64,000 nucleotides of DNA from Erwinia mallotivora. Lineage in GTDB: Bacteria; Pseudomonadota; Gammaproteobacteria; Enterobacterales; Enterobacteriaceae. The stretch is taken from positions 1 to 64,000 of the forward strand of contig NZ_JFHN01000026.1 in NCBI RefSeq assembly GCF_000590885.1. Direction: 5' to 3'. Position numbers and translations under genes: made by a program. Numbering within the stretch: position 1 is the first letter of the stretch; every line of letters begins with the position of its first letter. The notes beneath the pieces were generated by a model. It was not told the DNA's origin. It searched no databases and was given only the letters and a program-made list of their open reading frames with translations. Shown in pieces: positions 45,555 to 55,634 of the stretch.

Positions 45555-47851
45555 TAAAACTCGTCCTCGTCACCCAGACGGCGGCGGCCTGTGCTACGCA
45601 TCAGACGCCACACCAGCAGACCAAACAGAATCACCACCACGGCGGCAAACACCGCTAACAGCACCGGATGGGAGGCCAGCGCATTCCACACCCGTTCCCA
45701 CCAGGGCAGATGCCCGACCCAGTAAGTCTCACCAACGCGCAGGCTGTTGACGCCGGATTCGCGAATAACCGACGCTTAACCGAAGATGGCCGCACGTTTC
45801 TCACTGTCGCTCAGCGCGCCGTTGAGCAATTGCCAGGCTCGCGGGCTGTCCGCCAGCAGGGCGACCACGCTGCGCTGTGGATAAAACGGCGACTGAAAAC
45901 CCACCAGCGCCGCCATCGGTCCGGTGGAGCTGATGGTGGTCTGACTTTCGGGCCGACGATCGTCTGCGGAAGACTGACCGTAGTCCAGCACCGCCTGCCG
46001 GTCGGGCTTGTTGACCCGACTTTTCGCCGCCTGCACCAGCAGATTGATATTGTTGTTATCTCTTAAATCGTCCGGTATAGCGCCCATCATCAGCAAATCC
46101 GCATCCTGCGTTTTCGCCTGACGCCAGTCGTCGGTCAGCCGCACCTTCAGCGCCGGGTAACCGGTCTGCGCCGAGATATTCCCCAGGGTATTTAACAGCG
46201 CGCTGACCCGGTCGGCGGCGGGTTTACTCTCCACCAGCACCAGGGTGTCAGCCAGATCGGCGTTGCGGCTGAAAGGAAAACCGGCATTGGCAAATGCGCT
46301 GAGCGACGGCATTTCGATATAGTGGCGATAGCCGGAGAAGTCGATGGTGGATTCCGGATCGACCACCACATGGTTACTGACCGGGGTAATGGTTTCGCAG
46401 CGGCCTTCGTTGGTGTTGTTGTTGAAGGTGCCGCCAATAAAGGTGCTGGCATAGTCAAAATCAAAGCGCAGCTGGTTCACCACCCCGAGCCGCAGGGCCG
46501 GAATGGTCAGTTGGGTACTGCCGTCCAGTAGCCCCTGAACCAGCGGGATGCGCATCAGCTGTCTGCCGGTATCACGCTTGTTGGTCAGCGGATAATCCTG
46601 GACAAACTGGTCATTAAGGTTGACCGCCAGCCGCGAACCGTCATCCTGCACCGGCGAGGTATAGCGATAGTTAATGGTCATATCGATTCCCCGCGCCCGC
46701 ACCAGGAACAGGTCCGGCGGCAACTTCAGCGTCAGTGACACCGGCGCAGGCTGCATCCCGTCAGACTGCAACTGTCCCTGGAACTGTTGCAGTTCACCAA
46801 AGGTGGTCGCCCTGTCGGTACGCACCCAGTTCGGCGCGTCATAAAGTTCACGCGGTGCCAGCGCCTTCACCCTGTCCACTACCGCCACCTGACCCCGCAG
46901 CAGCACATCCCCCTGCGCAATCCCCTGGACGGCGTTCAGCAGGTCTTTATCATCGCGTCCCAGAATCAGCAGCAGTTTCTGCCAGGGATTATTCGGCGGA
47001 CTGATCATCGCCACCGTCGGCTGGTCCACCGGCGGCAGGGTTTTCAGAAAATCTGGCCGCTGCCCGTTGGTGGCAAAAACCACCGCGTGGCGCTGCGGCG
47101 GCAACTGGTTGTACAACACCGGGAAGCTCTGCCCACGCCAGTCCGCTTTGGTGCCAAACCACGAAGCCAGGATCGCCGCCGCCCGCTGCTGGTCGGCATC
47201 GGGCGCGCTGGCAAACACCACCGGCAGATTCAGCGGGCGGTTATCACGCGCATCGAAAAAAGGCTCCGGGAAGTGGGAGAGGTCGTCTTTCAGCGGCAGT
47301 TTTTGCAGCGTCAGCTGTAGCGCGCTCTCTTTATTGATATCCAGCCAGATGGCGCTGTTGGCCGGGTTTTCGCAAACGTTAGCGTAATGGCCGACCAGTT
47401 CAAAACGGATACGGTTGAAATCGCTGATAAAACGCGGATCGACCGACAGCGCGATCTGATTATTTTTACCCAGCTGATCCTGGCTCAGCGTCACCAGCCC
47501 CACCAGCTGATCGTTCAGATAGACCTTCAGGTGCGACAGCGCGGGCATCAGCGAGGGTGAGGCCTGAAAGTTGAGGTTCAGTATTGCCCGGGTCACCACT
47601 TCATCGCTGCGCACGCCAAACTCAATCTGTCCCTGGGGCCGGGTGCCCTGCAAGCTGAAGCTGCCCGGCGGGGGCGCAATGCGGGCAAAATCCAGCGTGA
47701 TGTTACGTACCGGGGAGGCCGGATCGGGCAACACCCTCTGCGCAGGCGCATCGGCGTCGGTCAGGGGGCGCAGGGTATCTGAAGTCGCGGCCTGCGACAG
47801 CGATATCACGCCCATCAGTAAAGCGGCCAGCCAGCGTCGTTTCATTATCAT
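45554..47851 (-). pseudogene. bcsB: cellulose synthase subunit BcsB interrupted by an in-frame TAA
   Basis: Periplasmic co-subunit of cellulose synthase. From the ATG at 47851 the protein runs 691 residues (signal peptide; two cellulose-binding and flavodoxin-like domain pairs; FARIAPPPGSFSLQG, FISDFNRIRFELVGHY, DAPNWVRTDR) to a TAA at 45776-45778. The same frame then continues without a gap for 73 more codons: SVIRESGVNSLRVG, VGHLPWWERVWNAL, a membrane helix and RRRL, exactly the end of E. coli BcsB, and stops with TAG overlapping the bcsC start. The stop replaces the Ser after Phe-Gly; one base (TCA to TAA) explains it. The lost part is the membrane anchor that contacts BcsA and is needed for synthesis in studied systems. 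It is either a real null mutation or a sequencing error. Confidence 0.9.
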
Positions 47852-47858
47852 CTTGTCA

Positions 47859-50456
47859 TCATCTGTCGGGTTTCAGGGCGCTCAGCGATACAGCCCTAGG
47901 GAAAAAGGAGGCCAGCCAGCGCACCAGGCGGCTCAGCATGGCAAAAAGTACAGGGAGTGGGCGAGGACCGTATTCCGCCAGACGCAGATACCCCTTAAAG
48001 CCCAGTAGCAGGATATCGGCCAGGCTCTGCATCGGTCTGTCTTCCGGAAAGCTCTCCTGCCACAGCGCCCAGGTATCGGCCCGGGCAAAGGTGCACTGAA
48101 TAAAGTCCACCTGTTGTGCGGTGGTCAGCTGATGCAGGCGAATGCCGACACGACGCCCGAAGGTGCGCTGAACGCAGCAGGGAAAACTGAACTCCTGCTG
48201 CCCACGGCGCAGCAGCAGCCACACTTTCTCGTTTTCGCTGAAGATATGCTCTTCGCGCATCTCCAGCCCGACGCCGCCGTCCGAATAGTCGCGCAGCGTA
48301 CCGGGGAACATATGGCCGTCTTCCCGCGCCAGCGCCGCCGGCATGGCTATCTCCACCCGGTGCGCCTCGCGGATTTGCCGGGCTTCGACCGAGACGGCCA
48401 CCGCGCCCCCCAGAATGACCATGTTGTAGAGCACCCAAATCAGGCTGACCAACACCGTCAGCACCTCATGCGGCGGCCCGGCATGGAGTCGCCAGACGGC
48501 GGCAAGCACCCCCAGCAGATTGAGCAGCACCAGCAGCATATAGGGACGGGTGATCACCCAGTCGAGATGCCGTTTCTCCACCAGACCGCCTTTGGCGGTG
48601 ACGTTAAACCGGCCTTTGTGCGGTCTGAACAGCGCCACGGTGGTCGGTATGGCGATATACCAGGCCAGCACGGTTTCGTAGACTTCACTCCAGAAAGAGT
48701 GCCGCCAGCGTCCCTGGATACGCGAATTGGTCAGGCTGGTGTGGAGCATATGCGGCAGCACAAAAATGGCGATGGTCAGCGCCGGAGCAAAAATAATGAA
48801 GGCGTGAAACAGCAGGAAAGCCAGCGGGGCCAGCAGGAAGATCAGCCGGGGGATACCGGCGAGAAAGTGCAGCATCGCATTGGCATAGCACAGGCGCTGG
48901 ACCAGCTTCAACCCCTTGCCCTTCAGCGGGTTATCCAGCCGGAAAATCTGCACCATGCCGCGAGCCCAGCGAATGCGCTGACCGATATGGGCTGACAGGC
49001 TTTCGGTCGCCAGGCCGGCCGCCTGAGGGATGCGGATATAGGCCGAGGTGTAGCCGTGGCGGTGCAGCCGCAGCGAGGTGTGGGCATCTTCCGTGACGGT
49101 GTCCACCGCGATACCGCCGATCTCATCCAGCGCGGTGCGCCGGATAACCGCACAGGAACCGCAGAAAAACGCCGCATCCCAGACATCATTGCCGTCCTGC
49201 ACCAGGCCATAAAACAGCGTGCCTTCGTTTGGCGTGCGACGAAACCGTCCCAGGTTGCGTTCAAAGGGATCGGGGGAGAAGAAGTGATGCGGCGTCTGCA
49301 ACATCGCCAGCCGGGGATCTTTCAAAAACCAGCCCAGCGTCATTTGCAGAAAAGAGCGGGTCGGTACATGGTCACAGTCAAACAGGGCAACAAACTCGCC
49401 CCGGCAATGGGTCCGCAGGGCATGGTTGATATTGCCCGCTTTGGCGTGTTCACGGCTGGTGCGGGCCACGTAATGCACACCGATTTCAGCGGCAAAGGCG
49501 CAAAAATCCGCACGATTGCCGTCATCCAGCAGATAAATGTTCAGCTTCTCTTTCGGCCAGTCAATGCCGAGGGCAGCATACAAAGTGGGCTTAACCACGC
49601 TGAGCGGCTCGTTGAAGGTCGGGATCAGCAGATCGACGGTTGGCCAGCTGCTGATCGCTTCCGGCATCGATACCGGCTGACGGTGCAGCGGCCACAGCGT
49701 CTGGAAATAGCCAAGGATCAGCACCACCCAGGAGTAGGTTTCTGCTGCGATCAGCAGGAAGCCGAAAGTCAGGCTGACCGGATCGTCCCAGTTCAGCGTC
49801 GCGGTGAAGCGCCACCACAGATAGCGGCAGGAGATGGTCAGCGACAGCACAATCATCATCATGGTGGGCAGACGGCCCGGAATGCGCCGCACCACCATCG
49901 CCACGCCCCACAGCAGCATGACAAAAACAAACTGGGTGAACACCGAAAACGGCTGGGAGATACATAAAAAGGCCAGCAGGGTGGCAATCAGCACGGCGCA
50001 GCTAAACAACGCCTTGCGCAACAGCGCTGGCATCTGCCACAGCAGATGGTCGGCGCGCTTTTCCAGATCCCGCTGACGGGCCCACAGCGGCAGCCTTTCC
50101 AGACGCAGATAAAGCCACTGACGGCAACGGGCAAAGGTCAGAACGCGGGCACGCTGACCAACCGTCGCTGCATTCTGCGGCATCACCACCAGCAGCCACA
50201 GGCTTTGCAGCGCATAACGCAGGATATCTGCCGGACGCGGACGCTGCGCCGAAATGTGCGGATAAAACCGGTGCCGCCGGGCGAACACGCGCTGCCACTG
50301 TGGCGTTTCGAAACGAAAAATGGCCCAGCCCAGCGCACGCCAGCCGCAGTGAAGCGCGGCGGTCAGGGGCGACACGCTCTGCCGCCGGTAACCGGCGTAA
50401 CGCAGACGCAGCGCCTGCCACAGGGAGGGCACCAGCAGCCAACGCAGCAGCATCAT
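47859..50456 (-). CDS. bcsA: cellulose synthase catalytic subunit BcsA
   Basis: Processive family 2 glycosyltransferase and inner-membrane pore, 865 residues. Catalytic motifs are intact: Asp311-Asp312, DCD at 360-362, FFCGSC at 430-435, TED at 455-457 and QRIRW at 493-497. Membrane segments lie before and after the catalytic domain. A C-terminal PilZ domain has the c-di-GMP-binding Arg pair (RQIREAHR) and DYSDGG, so activation by c-di-GMP is expected. It starts with an ATGA overlap on bcsQ and ends seven bases before bcsB. Because bcsB downstream is broken, an intact BcsA may lack its partner. Confidence 0.97.
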   Translation of the reverse strand: MMLLRWLLVPSLWQALRLRYAGYRRQSVSPLTAALHCGWRALGWAIFRFETPQWQRVFARRHRFYPHISAQRPRPADILRYALQSLWLLVVMPQNAATVGQRARVLTFARCRQWLYLRLERLPLWARQRDLEKRADHLLWQMPALLRKALFSCAVLIATLLAFLCISQPFSVFTQFVFVMLLWGVAMVVRRIPGRLPTMMMIVLSLTISCRYLWWRFTATLNWDDPVSLTFGFLLIAAETYSWVVLILGYFQTLWPLHRQPVSMPEAISSWPTVDLLIPTFNEPLSVVKPTLYAALGIDWPKEKLNIYLLDDGNRADFCAFAAEIGVHYVARTSREHAKAGNINHALRTHCRGEFVALFDCDHVPTRSFLQMTLGWFLKDPRLAMLQTPHHFFSPDPFERNLGRFRRTPNEGTLFYGLVQDGNDVWDAAFFCGSCAVIRRTALDEIGGIAVDTVTEDAHTSLRLHRHGYTSAYIRIPQAAGLATESLSAHIGQRIRWARGMVQIFRLDNPLKGKGLKLVQRLCYANAMLHFLAGIPRLIFLLAPLAFLLFHAFIIFAPALTIAIFVLPHMLHTSLTNSRIQGRWRHSFWSEVYETVLAWYIAIPTTVALFRPHKGRFNVTAKGGLVEKRHLDWVITRPYMLLVLLNLLGVLAAVWRLHAGPPHEVLTVLVSLIWVLYNMVILGGAVAVSVEARQIREAHRVEIAMPAALAREDGHMFPGTLRDYSDGGVGLEMREEHIFSENEKVWLLLRRGQQEFSFPCCVQRTFGRRVGIRLHQLTTAQQVDFIQCTFARADTWALWQESFPEDRPMQSLADILLLGFKGYLRLAEYGPRPLPVLFAMLSRLVRWLASFFPRAVSLSALKPDR

Positions 50457-51184
50457 GCTGTTTTGCCACGCAGGTTAATCAGCGCCCAGTTTGCCAAAGT
50501 CATCATGCCTTCCGCCGCCAGGCTCAGTGGCCGGTACTCCCCCAGCGGCTGCTTGTTGAGCAGCGCTTCCGCCACCGCCTCATCAAGATGGATGGTTAGC
50601 GGGATAAGATTGTGCAGGCTGCTCAGCCACAGCTGGTGAATATCCTGCCGCGCGCGGTTTAACGGTGAAAACTGATTGATCAGATGCAATGTGCCTGGCA
50701 GAAATCGCTGTTGATGCAGCCGGATGTGGCAGTTAGCGTCTGGCACAATCACGCTGATCGTCCGGTCTGCCCCGGCCAGCAGGGTGCGGGTCCAGGGCGT
50801 ATCCCCGGCAGGAATATCCAGTAAAATCCAGGCATAATGCTGTTTCAGCTCGGCTAACTGCGCAGGCCAGCGGCTGAAAAAGTCCAGTGGACGGGCAGCA
50901 AAGTCCATCTTTTCTTCATCGCTGAGCTGACCAAAAGGAATAAAATCGAGCTGCGGCGCATAGCGCATCGCGCTCTGCTGCCAGGGCTGCTGGTCAACCG
51001 CCGCGCGAAGCCAGCCGCGCGACAGACCGGCGGGCATATTAAAATGCATACCCAGCAAATTATCGGCTGAAAAATCCACTGCGATTGTCGCTTCACCCAG
51101 CTGGCTCAGCGCCCAGGCAAAAGCTGCGGTCAGTGATGTTGCGCCTGCCCCACCCCGCAGTCCCTGTATGGCAATCACCGGCAT
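50453..51184 (-). CDS. bcsQ: BcsQ (YhjQ) ParA/MinD-like ATPase
   Basis: SIMIBI-class ATPase, 243 residues, that places and assembles the cellulose secretion complex. A deviant Walker A, RGGAGATS, lies near residue 11, switch-like VDFSADN near 37 and LLDIPAGDTPW near 120, the last like the MinD Walker B. It overlaps bcsR by one base and bcsA by four, so the three are translationally linked. Confidence 0.94.
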   Translation of the reverse strand: MPVIAIQGLRGGAGATSLTAAFAWALSQLGEATIAVDFSADNLLGMHFNMPAGLSRGWLRAAVDQQPWQQSAMRYAPQLDFIPFGQLSDEEKMDFAARPLDFFSRWPAQLAELKQHYAWILLDIPAGDTPWTRTLLAGADRTISVIVPDANCHIRLHQQRFLPGTLHLINQFSPLNRARQDIHQLWLSSLHNLIPLTIHLDEAVAEALLNKQPLGEYRPLSLAAEGMMTLANWALINLRGKTA

Positions 51185-51378
51185 TACAGAACCTTGTCTG
51201 CTTTCGAGGCAAGTTCAGCCAGCAATGGCCAGCGGGTGACGATTTCGGTCACTCTTTCCTGAACGGCAATATCCACGTAGTGCCAGTTCCGCAGTGAAAA
51301 TGCTTTACTTAACGCGCGAATATCATCCTCGGATTCACGGTCCGACAATTGCGCGGGGGTGAGGTGTTCACCAATCAT
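51184..51378 (-). CDS. bcsR: BcsR (YhjR) regulatory small protein
   Basis: Small cytoplasmic protein, 64 residues, matching E. coli BcsR in the stretch ALSKAFSLRNWHYVDI and the end RWPLLAELA. It stabilises and activates BcsQ within the synthase complex. It is the first gene of the minus-strand operon; its upstream region contains the second copy of the MITE-like repeat. Confidence 0.93.
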   Translation of the reverse strand: MIGEHLTPAQLSDRESEDDIRALSKAFSLRNWHYVDIAVQERVTEIVTRWPLLAELASKADKVL

Positions 51379-51433
51379 GGATAGCCTTATGCAGCAGAGC
51401 GTTAATAACGCTCATTTAAGAAATTTCCTGGCT

Positions 51434-51582
51434 TAAAGCCTGTCCCATCAGGCGTTATTGTCGCTGCCAGTCTGGATACGGACAGCGCGCAAAAACCGGA
51501 GCGTACACCGAGTACGTGAGGATTCAGAACACTGCCCGGGTTCAGAATGGCAGGTAAACCAGCCCTGATGGCCAGACTCTTA
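51434..51582. repeat. MITE-like dispersed repeat, copy 2
   Basis: A 149-base element closely related to 35034-35174: ends TTAAAGCCTGTCCCATCAGG and the near-complement CCTGATGGCCAGACTCTTA, shared core GAGTACGTGAGGATT and TGCCCGGGTTCA. It sits in the 321-base gap between the divergent bcsR and bcsE genes, hence within or beside the promoters of both bcs operons. Confidence 0.85.
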
Positions 51583-51699
51583 GTTTTAAATCTGTTGGCA
51601 ATAAGTTGTACTATATATTGGCAGGAATACAATGGCTCTGCTTTATTTTTCTCTGGTTCTGTTACCAGTCACTTTATACATCGGATTGCGAAAATTCCT

Positions 51700-53244
51700 A
51701 TGGTTCCGTCATTCACATTAGGCTTCGGACAGGTCAGAGATGAATTAATGCTGATGCAGTCATCAGGCTGTTACTGGTTAACCGCTAACCGTGAGGAAGA
51801 TGCCCGCTCGCTGGTGCGTCAGTGTATTTCTCAACAACCTTCAGTGGCACTGATTACTGCCGGATCGGCCCCCGAATCCTTGCTGGATCCGCCGCCCGCA
51901 GCGGGTTCTTCTGCTGTCCCTCTTTTTTCGCTGGCCGGGACGCGTCGTGCGCTGCTGGCATTTGCCGATGATGTCGCCAGAATATTTAATGATAAACCCC
52001 GGCTGTTAATATTTTTTAATTCCTCCGAATTGTGGGAAAAATTAGATCCAGAAGAATTAAAATCATGGATAAAAAAAATACAGCGGACATTAAGCAAAAA
52101 ATCACTGTCGCTTCTTATTATTACTTCCGGTTCCGGAATTAATCATTTGCGCAGTCAGTTGCAGGTATTTTATCGCCATATTGACGGGCTGGCCCATCTT
52201 GACTGGCAGCAGGACAGCTGGCATTACCGAATTAACTGGTGGGCAAATAAAACCGGTATGGTGGCCGACCGCACCGTGCGGTTTGCCTTCAAAGAACCGC
52301 GCTTTGTTCTGCTTAATCAGCAGGCGCAGAAACCCCCGCTGACCCTGAATGATGAGCAGCTTTTCCTGGCCGAAAGATCGGTGCTGGAAGGCGCACCGCC
52401 ACTCTCCAGCCAGTGGAGCCTGTTTGACGATAACGACAGCCTGTATGAGCGCGCACAGCAGGCAAGTGCGGCCACGGTGGTGTTTTCGCTGCAACAAAGT
52501 GACCAGATTTCCTCGCTGGCGGCACAGGTGCACAGCCTGCGCCGCACGCGGGGAACGGCGCTGAAAATCGTGGTGCGTGAAATGCAAACGGCGCTGCGTT
52601 ACAGCGATGAACGGCTGCTGCTGGCCTGCGGCGTCAATGCGCTGGTGCCGTTCAGCGCACCGTTGTCCCGGTTTCTGACCGCGCTGGAAGGCATTCAGGG
52701 ACAGTCTTACAATCGCCACGTTCCCGCCGATTTCAGCGTACTGCTGGGTTCCATGCGCCCGATGCAGGAGCGCGGCTATCTGCCGCTGGAAGATTTTTGT
52801 CCGTCGGTCACCCAGCTGGTCAATAACACCCTGCTACCGGAGAACGGCAAAGGTCTGCTGGTGGCGCTGCGCCCGGTTCCGGAGCTGAAAGCCGAACAGG
52901 CCCTGACCTTGTGCAAACCCCGCCGCGACGGCGATCTGGTCACCCGGGTGGGAGACAGACTCTACCTGTTCCTCTCATCCTGCCGGTTTAATGACCTGAA
53001 CACGGCGCTGAAATTTATCTTCCGTCTGCCGCATGACGAGATCTTCACTAACCGGCTGGTGTGGTACGAAGATTTACAGATTTTATCGGAAATTCGACTG
53101 ATCGCCCGCAACGTGCCATCCCCCTGGCGTGCGGTTCAGCCGGTAGCGGAAAGCGCCCAGGCAGAGCCGCTGGCCGAACCGCCCCTGCGCAGAAAACCCC
53201 AAATGATCACCATCGGCGCGCCTTTCACGGAAGAAAACAGATGA
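51700..53244 (+). CDS. bcsE: BcsE c-di-GMP-binding cellulose regulator
   Basis: Cytoplasmic c-di-GMP sensor of E. coli-type cellulose systems, 514 residues. It has the conserved LEGAPPLSSQWSLFDDND stretch, AATVVFSLQQSDQI near 250, and a degenerate receiver/GGDEF-like tandem with RPVPELKAEQALTLCKP and the Arg-Asp-Gly-Asp I-site near 408. I chose the ATG at 51700, which yields a start similar to E. coli BcsE; the frame extends upstream into the MITE-like repeat and should not be read. It overlaps bcsF as ATGA. Confidence 0.94.
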   Translation: MVPSFTLGFGQVRDELMLMQSSGCYWLTANREEDARSLVRQCISQQPSVALITAGSAPESLLDPPPAAGSSAVPLFSLAGTRRALLAFADDVARIFNDKPRLLIFFNSSELWEKLDPEELKSWIKKIQRTLSKKSLSLLIITSGSGINHLRSQLQVFYRHIDGLAHLDWQQDSWHYRINWWANKTGMVADRTVRFAFKEPRFVLLNQQAQKPPLTLNDEQLFLAERSVLEGAPPLSSQWSLFDDNDSLYERAQQASAATVVFSLQQSDQISSLAAQVHSLRRTRGTALKIVVREMQTALRYSDERLLLACGVNALVPFSAPLSRFLTALEGIQGQSYNRHVPADFSVLLGSMRPMQERGYLPLEDFCPSVTQLVNNTLLPENGKGLLVALRPVPELKAEQALTLCKPRRDGDLVTRVGDRLYLFLSSCRFNDLNTALKFIFRLPHDEIFTNRLVWYEDLQILSEIRLIARNVPSPWRAVQPVAESAQAEPLAEPPLRRKPQMITIGAPFTEENR

Positions 53245-53423
53245 CATTAATCGATGTGGTGCAAATCCTGATACTGATGGTTTTGCTGTTACTGCTGTTG
53301 AAACCCTTTTATGCCCGCTGGCTGCCACGACAGTGGCGGCGGCTGGTGCTGCGTATTACCCCGCCTCGCGCACTGAAATACCAGGGCACCTGGCGACGAA
53401 AATCTTCAGAATCGGATAAATAA
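53241..53423 (+). CDS. bcsF: BcsF membrane small protein
   Basis: Single-span membrane protein, 60 residues: a hydrophobic helix (about 5-22) followed by a basic tail. It recruits BcsE to the membrane for BcsG-dependent cellulose modification. It overlaps bcsE by four bases and bcsG by one (TAATG). Confidence 0.92.
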   Translation: MTLIDVVQILILMVLLLLLLKPFYARWLPRQWRRLVLRITPPRALKYQGTWRRKSSESDK

Positions 53424-55075
53424 TGAATCAACACCAACCTGTGAAGCCAGATCCCCTCCTCCACTGGCGGGGCCTGGGCGGCTGGAATTTCTACTTCCTG
53501 GTCAAATTTGCCCTGCTGTGGTTTGGCTACCTTAATTTTCATGCGCTGAGCAATCTGGTGTTCCTCGCCGCGCTGCTTTTCCCCCTGCCCTCGCCACGCC
53601 TGCATCGCCTGCGTCACTGGCTGGCTGTTCCGGTGGCTATCGCGCTGTTCTGGCATGACACCTGGCTACCGGGCCCGGAAAGCATCGCCAGCCAGGGTTC
53701 TCAGCTGACCGGTTTTTCCGGCGCATACCTGCTTGACCTGGCGAACCGTTTTATCAACTGGCCGATGATTGGCACCGGCTTTGTGATGCTGGTGGGCTAT
53801 CTGTTTATCGCGCAGTGGCTGCGCATCACGGTACTGGTGACCCTGATGCTGCTGTGGATCAATCTGGTCAATCTTGCCGGTCCGGCATTCAGGTTGTTGC
53901 CTGACAGAGAAAGCACGCCGCAGGCCGTGCTGAACACGCCGACGCCGTCCGGTAACGTGGCAAAAGCGGCCAGTGCCAGCGACCAGTCGGCACCGCCGAC
54001 CAGCGAAAACCTGACCGCCTGGCTTAACCAGTTTTACCAGAGTGAAAAGCAGCGTATCACCGCCTTCCCGGGCGCATTACCGGCGGACGCCACGCCCTTC
54101 GATATTCTGGTGATTAACATCTGCTCGCTCGCCTGGTCCGATCTGGATGACGCCCAGCTGCGCAATCACCCACTGTGGAAGCACTTTGATGTGGTGCTGA
54201 ACAATTACAACTCCGCCACCGGCTACAGCGGTCCGGCAGGCATTCGCCTGCTTCGTGCCAGCTGCGGTCAGGCTTCCCACGCCTCGCTTTATCAGCCTGC
54301 CGATCAACGCTGCTATCTGTTTGATAACCTGGCGAAGCTCGGCTTTAAATCTGAGCTGATGATGGACCATACCGGCGTATTTGGTGACTACCTGAAAGAA
54401 CTGCGTGACGATGGTCATTTGCAGGCACCATTGATGGTGCAGAACGGCATCAACGCCGCCTGGTCTTCGTTTGACAGCTCCCCGGTTTTGAATGATGCCG
54501 AGGTGATGCAGCGCTGGCTGGATGAGCGGCAAAAAAGTCACGATCCGCGCAGCGCCACCTTTTACAACCTGATCCCCTTGCATGATGGCACGCGGGAGCT
54601 GGGCAGCACCAAAACCGCCGCCTGGCAGCCCAGGGCCAGACAGCTGTTTGACCAGCTGGATGCCTTCCTGACCCGTCTGGATAAATCAGGCCGTAAGGTG
54701 ATGGTGATTGTTGCGCCGGAGCACGGTGCAGCCCTTGAAGGTGACAAAATGCAGATGCCCGGCCTGCGTGACATCCCCAGCCCGGCGATTACCCATGTAC
54801 CGGTGGGCATTATGTTCGCCGGTATGAAAGCACCGCATCAGCAGCAGCCATTACAGGTAGACGCCCCCACCAGCCTGCTGGCGCTCTCCGATCTGATTTC
54901 GCGGGTGGTGGACGGGCAGGTGTTTAATGCGGCCAACGTCAGCATGTCAGCGCTGACGGAGAATCTGCCGCAGTCGCCGGTGGTGTCGGAAAATGATAAC
55001 GCGGTGGTGATCCTCTATCAGGGCAAACCCTGGGTTCGGCTTAACGGTGGCGACTGGGTGGCCTGGCCGCAGTAG
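53423..55075 (+). CDS. bcsG: BcsG cellulose phosphoethanolamine transferase
   Basis: Inner-membrane enzyme, 550 residues, that adds phosphoethanolamine to cellulose in the periplasm. Four to five membrane helices fill residues 20-155. The catalytic alkaline-phosphatase-fold domain carries Cys234, nucleophile Ser269 in NYNSATGYSG, and Glu-His in VAPEHGAAL near 434, all equivalent to the E. coli zinc and nucleophile residues. It should be active. Final gene of bcsEFG. Confidence 0.95.
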   Translation: MNQHQPVKPDPLLHWRGLGGWNFYFLVKFALLWFGYLNFHALSNLVFLAALLFPLPSPRLHRLRHWLAVPVAIALFWHDTWLPGPESIASQGSQLTGFSGAYLLDLANRFINWPMIGTGFVMLVGYLFIAQWLRITVLVTLMLLWINLVNLAGPAFRLLPDRESTPQAVLNTPTPSGNVAKAASASDQSAPPTSENLTAWLNQFYQSEKQRITAFPGALPADATPFDILVINICSLAWSDLDDAQLRNHPLWKHFDVVLNNYNSATGYSGPAGIRLLRASCGQASHASLYQPADQRCYLFDNLAKLGFKSELMMDHTGVFGDYLKELRDDGHLQAPLMVQNGINAAWSSFDSSPVLNDAEVMQRWLDERQKSHDPRSATFYNLIPLHDGTRELGSTKTAAWQPRARQLFDQLDAFLTRLDKSGRKVMVIVAPEHGAALEGDKMQMPGLRDIPSPAITHVPVGIMFAGMKAPHQQQPLQVDAPTSLLALSDLISRVVDGQVFNAANVSMSALTENLPQSPVVSENDNAVVILYQGKPWVRLNGGDWVAWPQ

Positions 55076-55099
55076 GTGGGACAAACAGCTGAGAGTGAG

Positions 55100-55131
55100 G
55101 CCTGCGCAACTGGCATGCTGGTTGCGCAGGC
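55100..55131. terminator. perfect inverted repeat after bcsG
   Basis: GCCTGCGCAAC (55100-55110), ten-base loop TGGCATGCTG, GTTGCGCAGGC (55121-55131). The stem is strong but no T-run follows. It may stabilise the bcsEFG message or act as a factor-assisted terminator. The rest of the 559-base gap 55076-55634 shows no gene I can support. Confidence 0.5.
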
Positions 55132-55634
55132 AGCACAGCAGCGAGCTGACAGGTCGTTGCGATGAATCATTTCCCTTCCCGTTATTATCGAAGGCAGTTT
55201 CATTGCGGGCTGAGTTCATTTACTTTGCGCCCTGTTTTTGCCGGGTGGCAAGGATACTTCAGCACACAGGGAGCAGGCCGTTTTACAGTCTGCGGCACGA
55301 CAATGCAAAACAGTACGCCGTTATAAAATGCTCTGCCAGGCTATATGCGTGGTATCACAAATTCCCCTGAGAATACTGACAGATAATATAAAGCCGCTTT
55401 ATCATCGCTGGGACTGCAACATTCTGGTGAAAAAAGAGTGATGCCGGCCATGATTATCAATCTGGGCTGACAATCTTTCCGAACAGATGTCACAGCCACT
55501 TACCAGGAGCACAACGCAAAACGGGCGCAGCGCCGAGAGTCATACAGGGATTACAGGCACTTTCCGAACCAGGCAGGCGACCGGAGCAGCCCGACGGGAC
55601 AGATTTCGGGTGAAATAACAAACAGGGAGATAAT

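Noticed and set aside
45508-45750. Small plus-strand frame between bcsB and bcsC
   Set aside because: Antisense to the severed bcsB tail, whose match to the end of BcsB is far stronger.
51547-51699. Longer N-terminus for BcsE
   Set aside because: The extension lies inside the MITE-like repeat; the ATG at 51700 matches the family start.
55047-55441. Small plus-strand frames after bcsG
   Set aside because: They overlap the bcsG end or the inverted repeat, have no ribosome site and no recognisable sequence.
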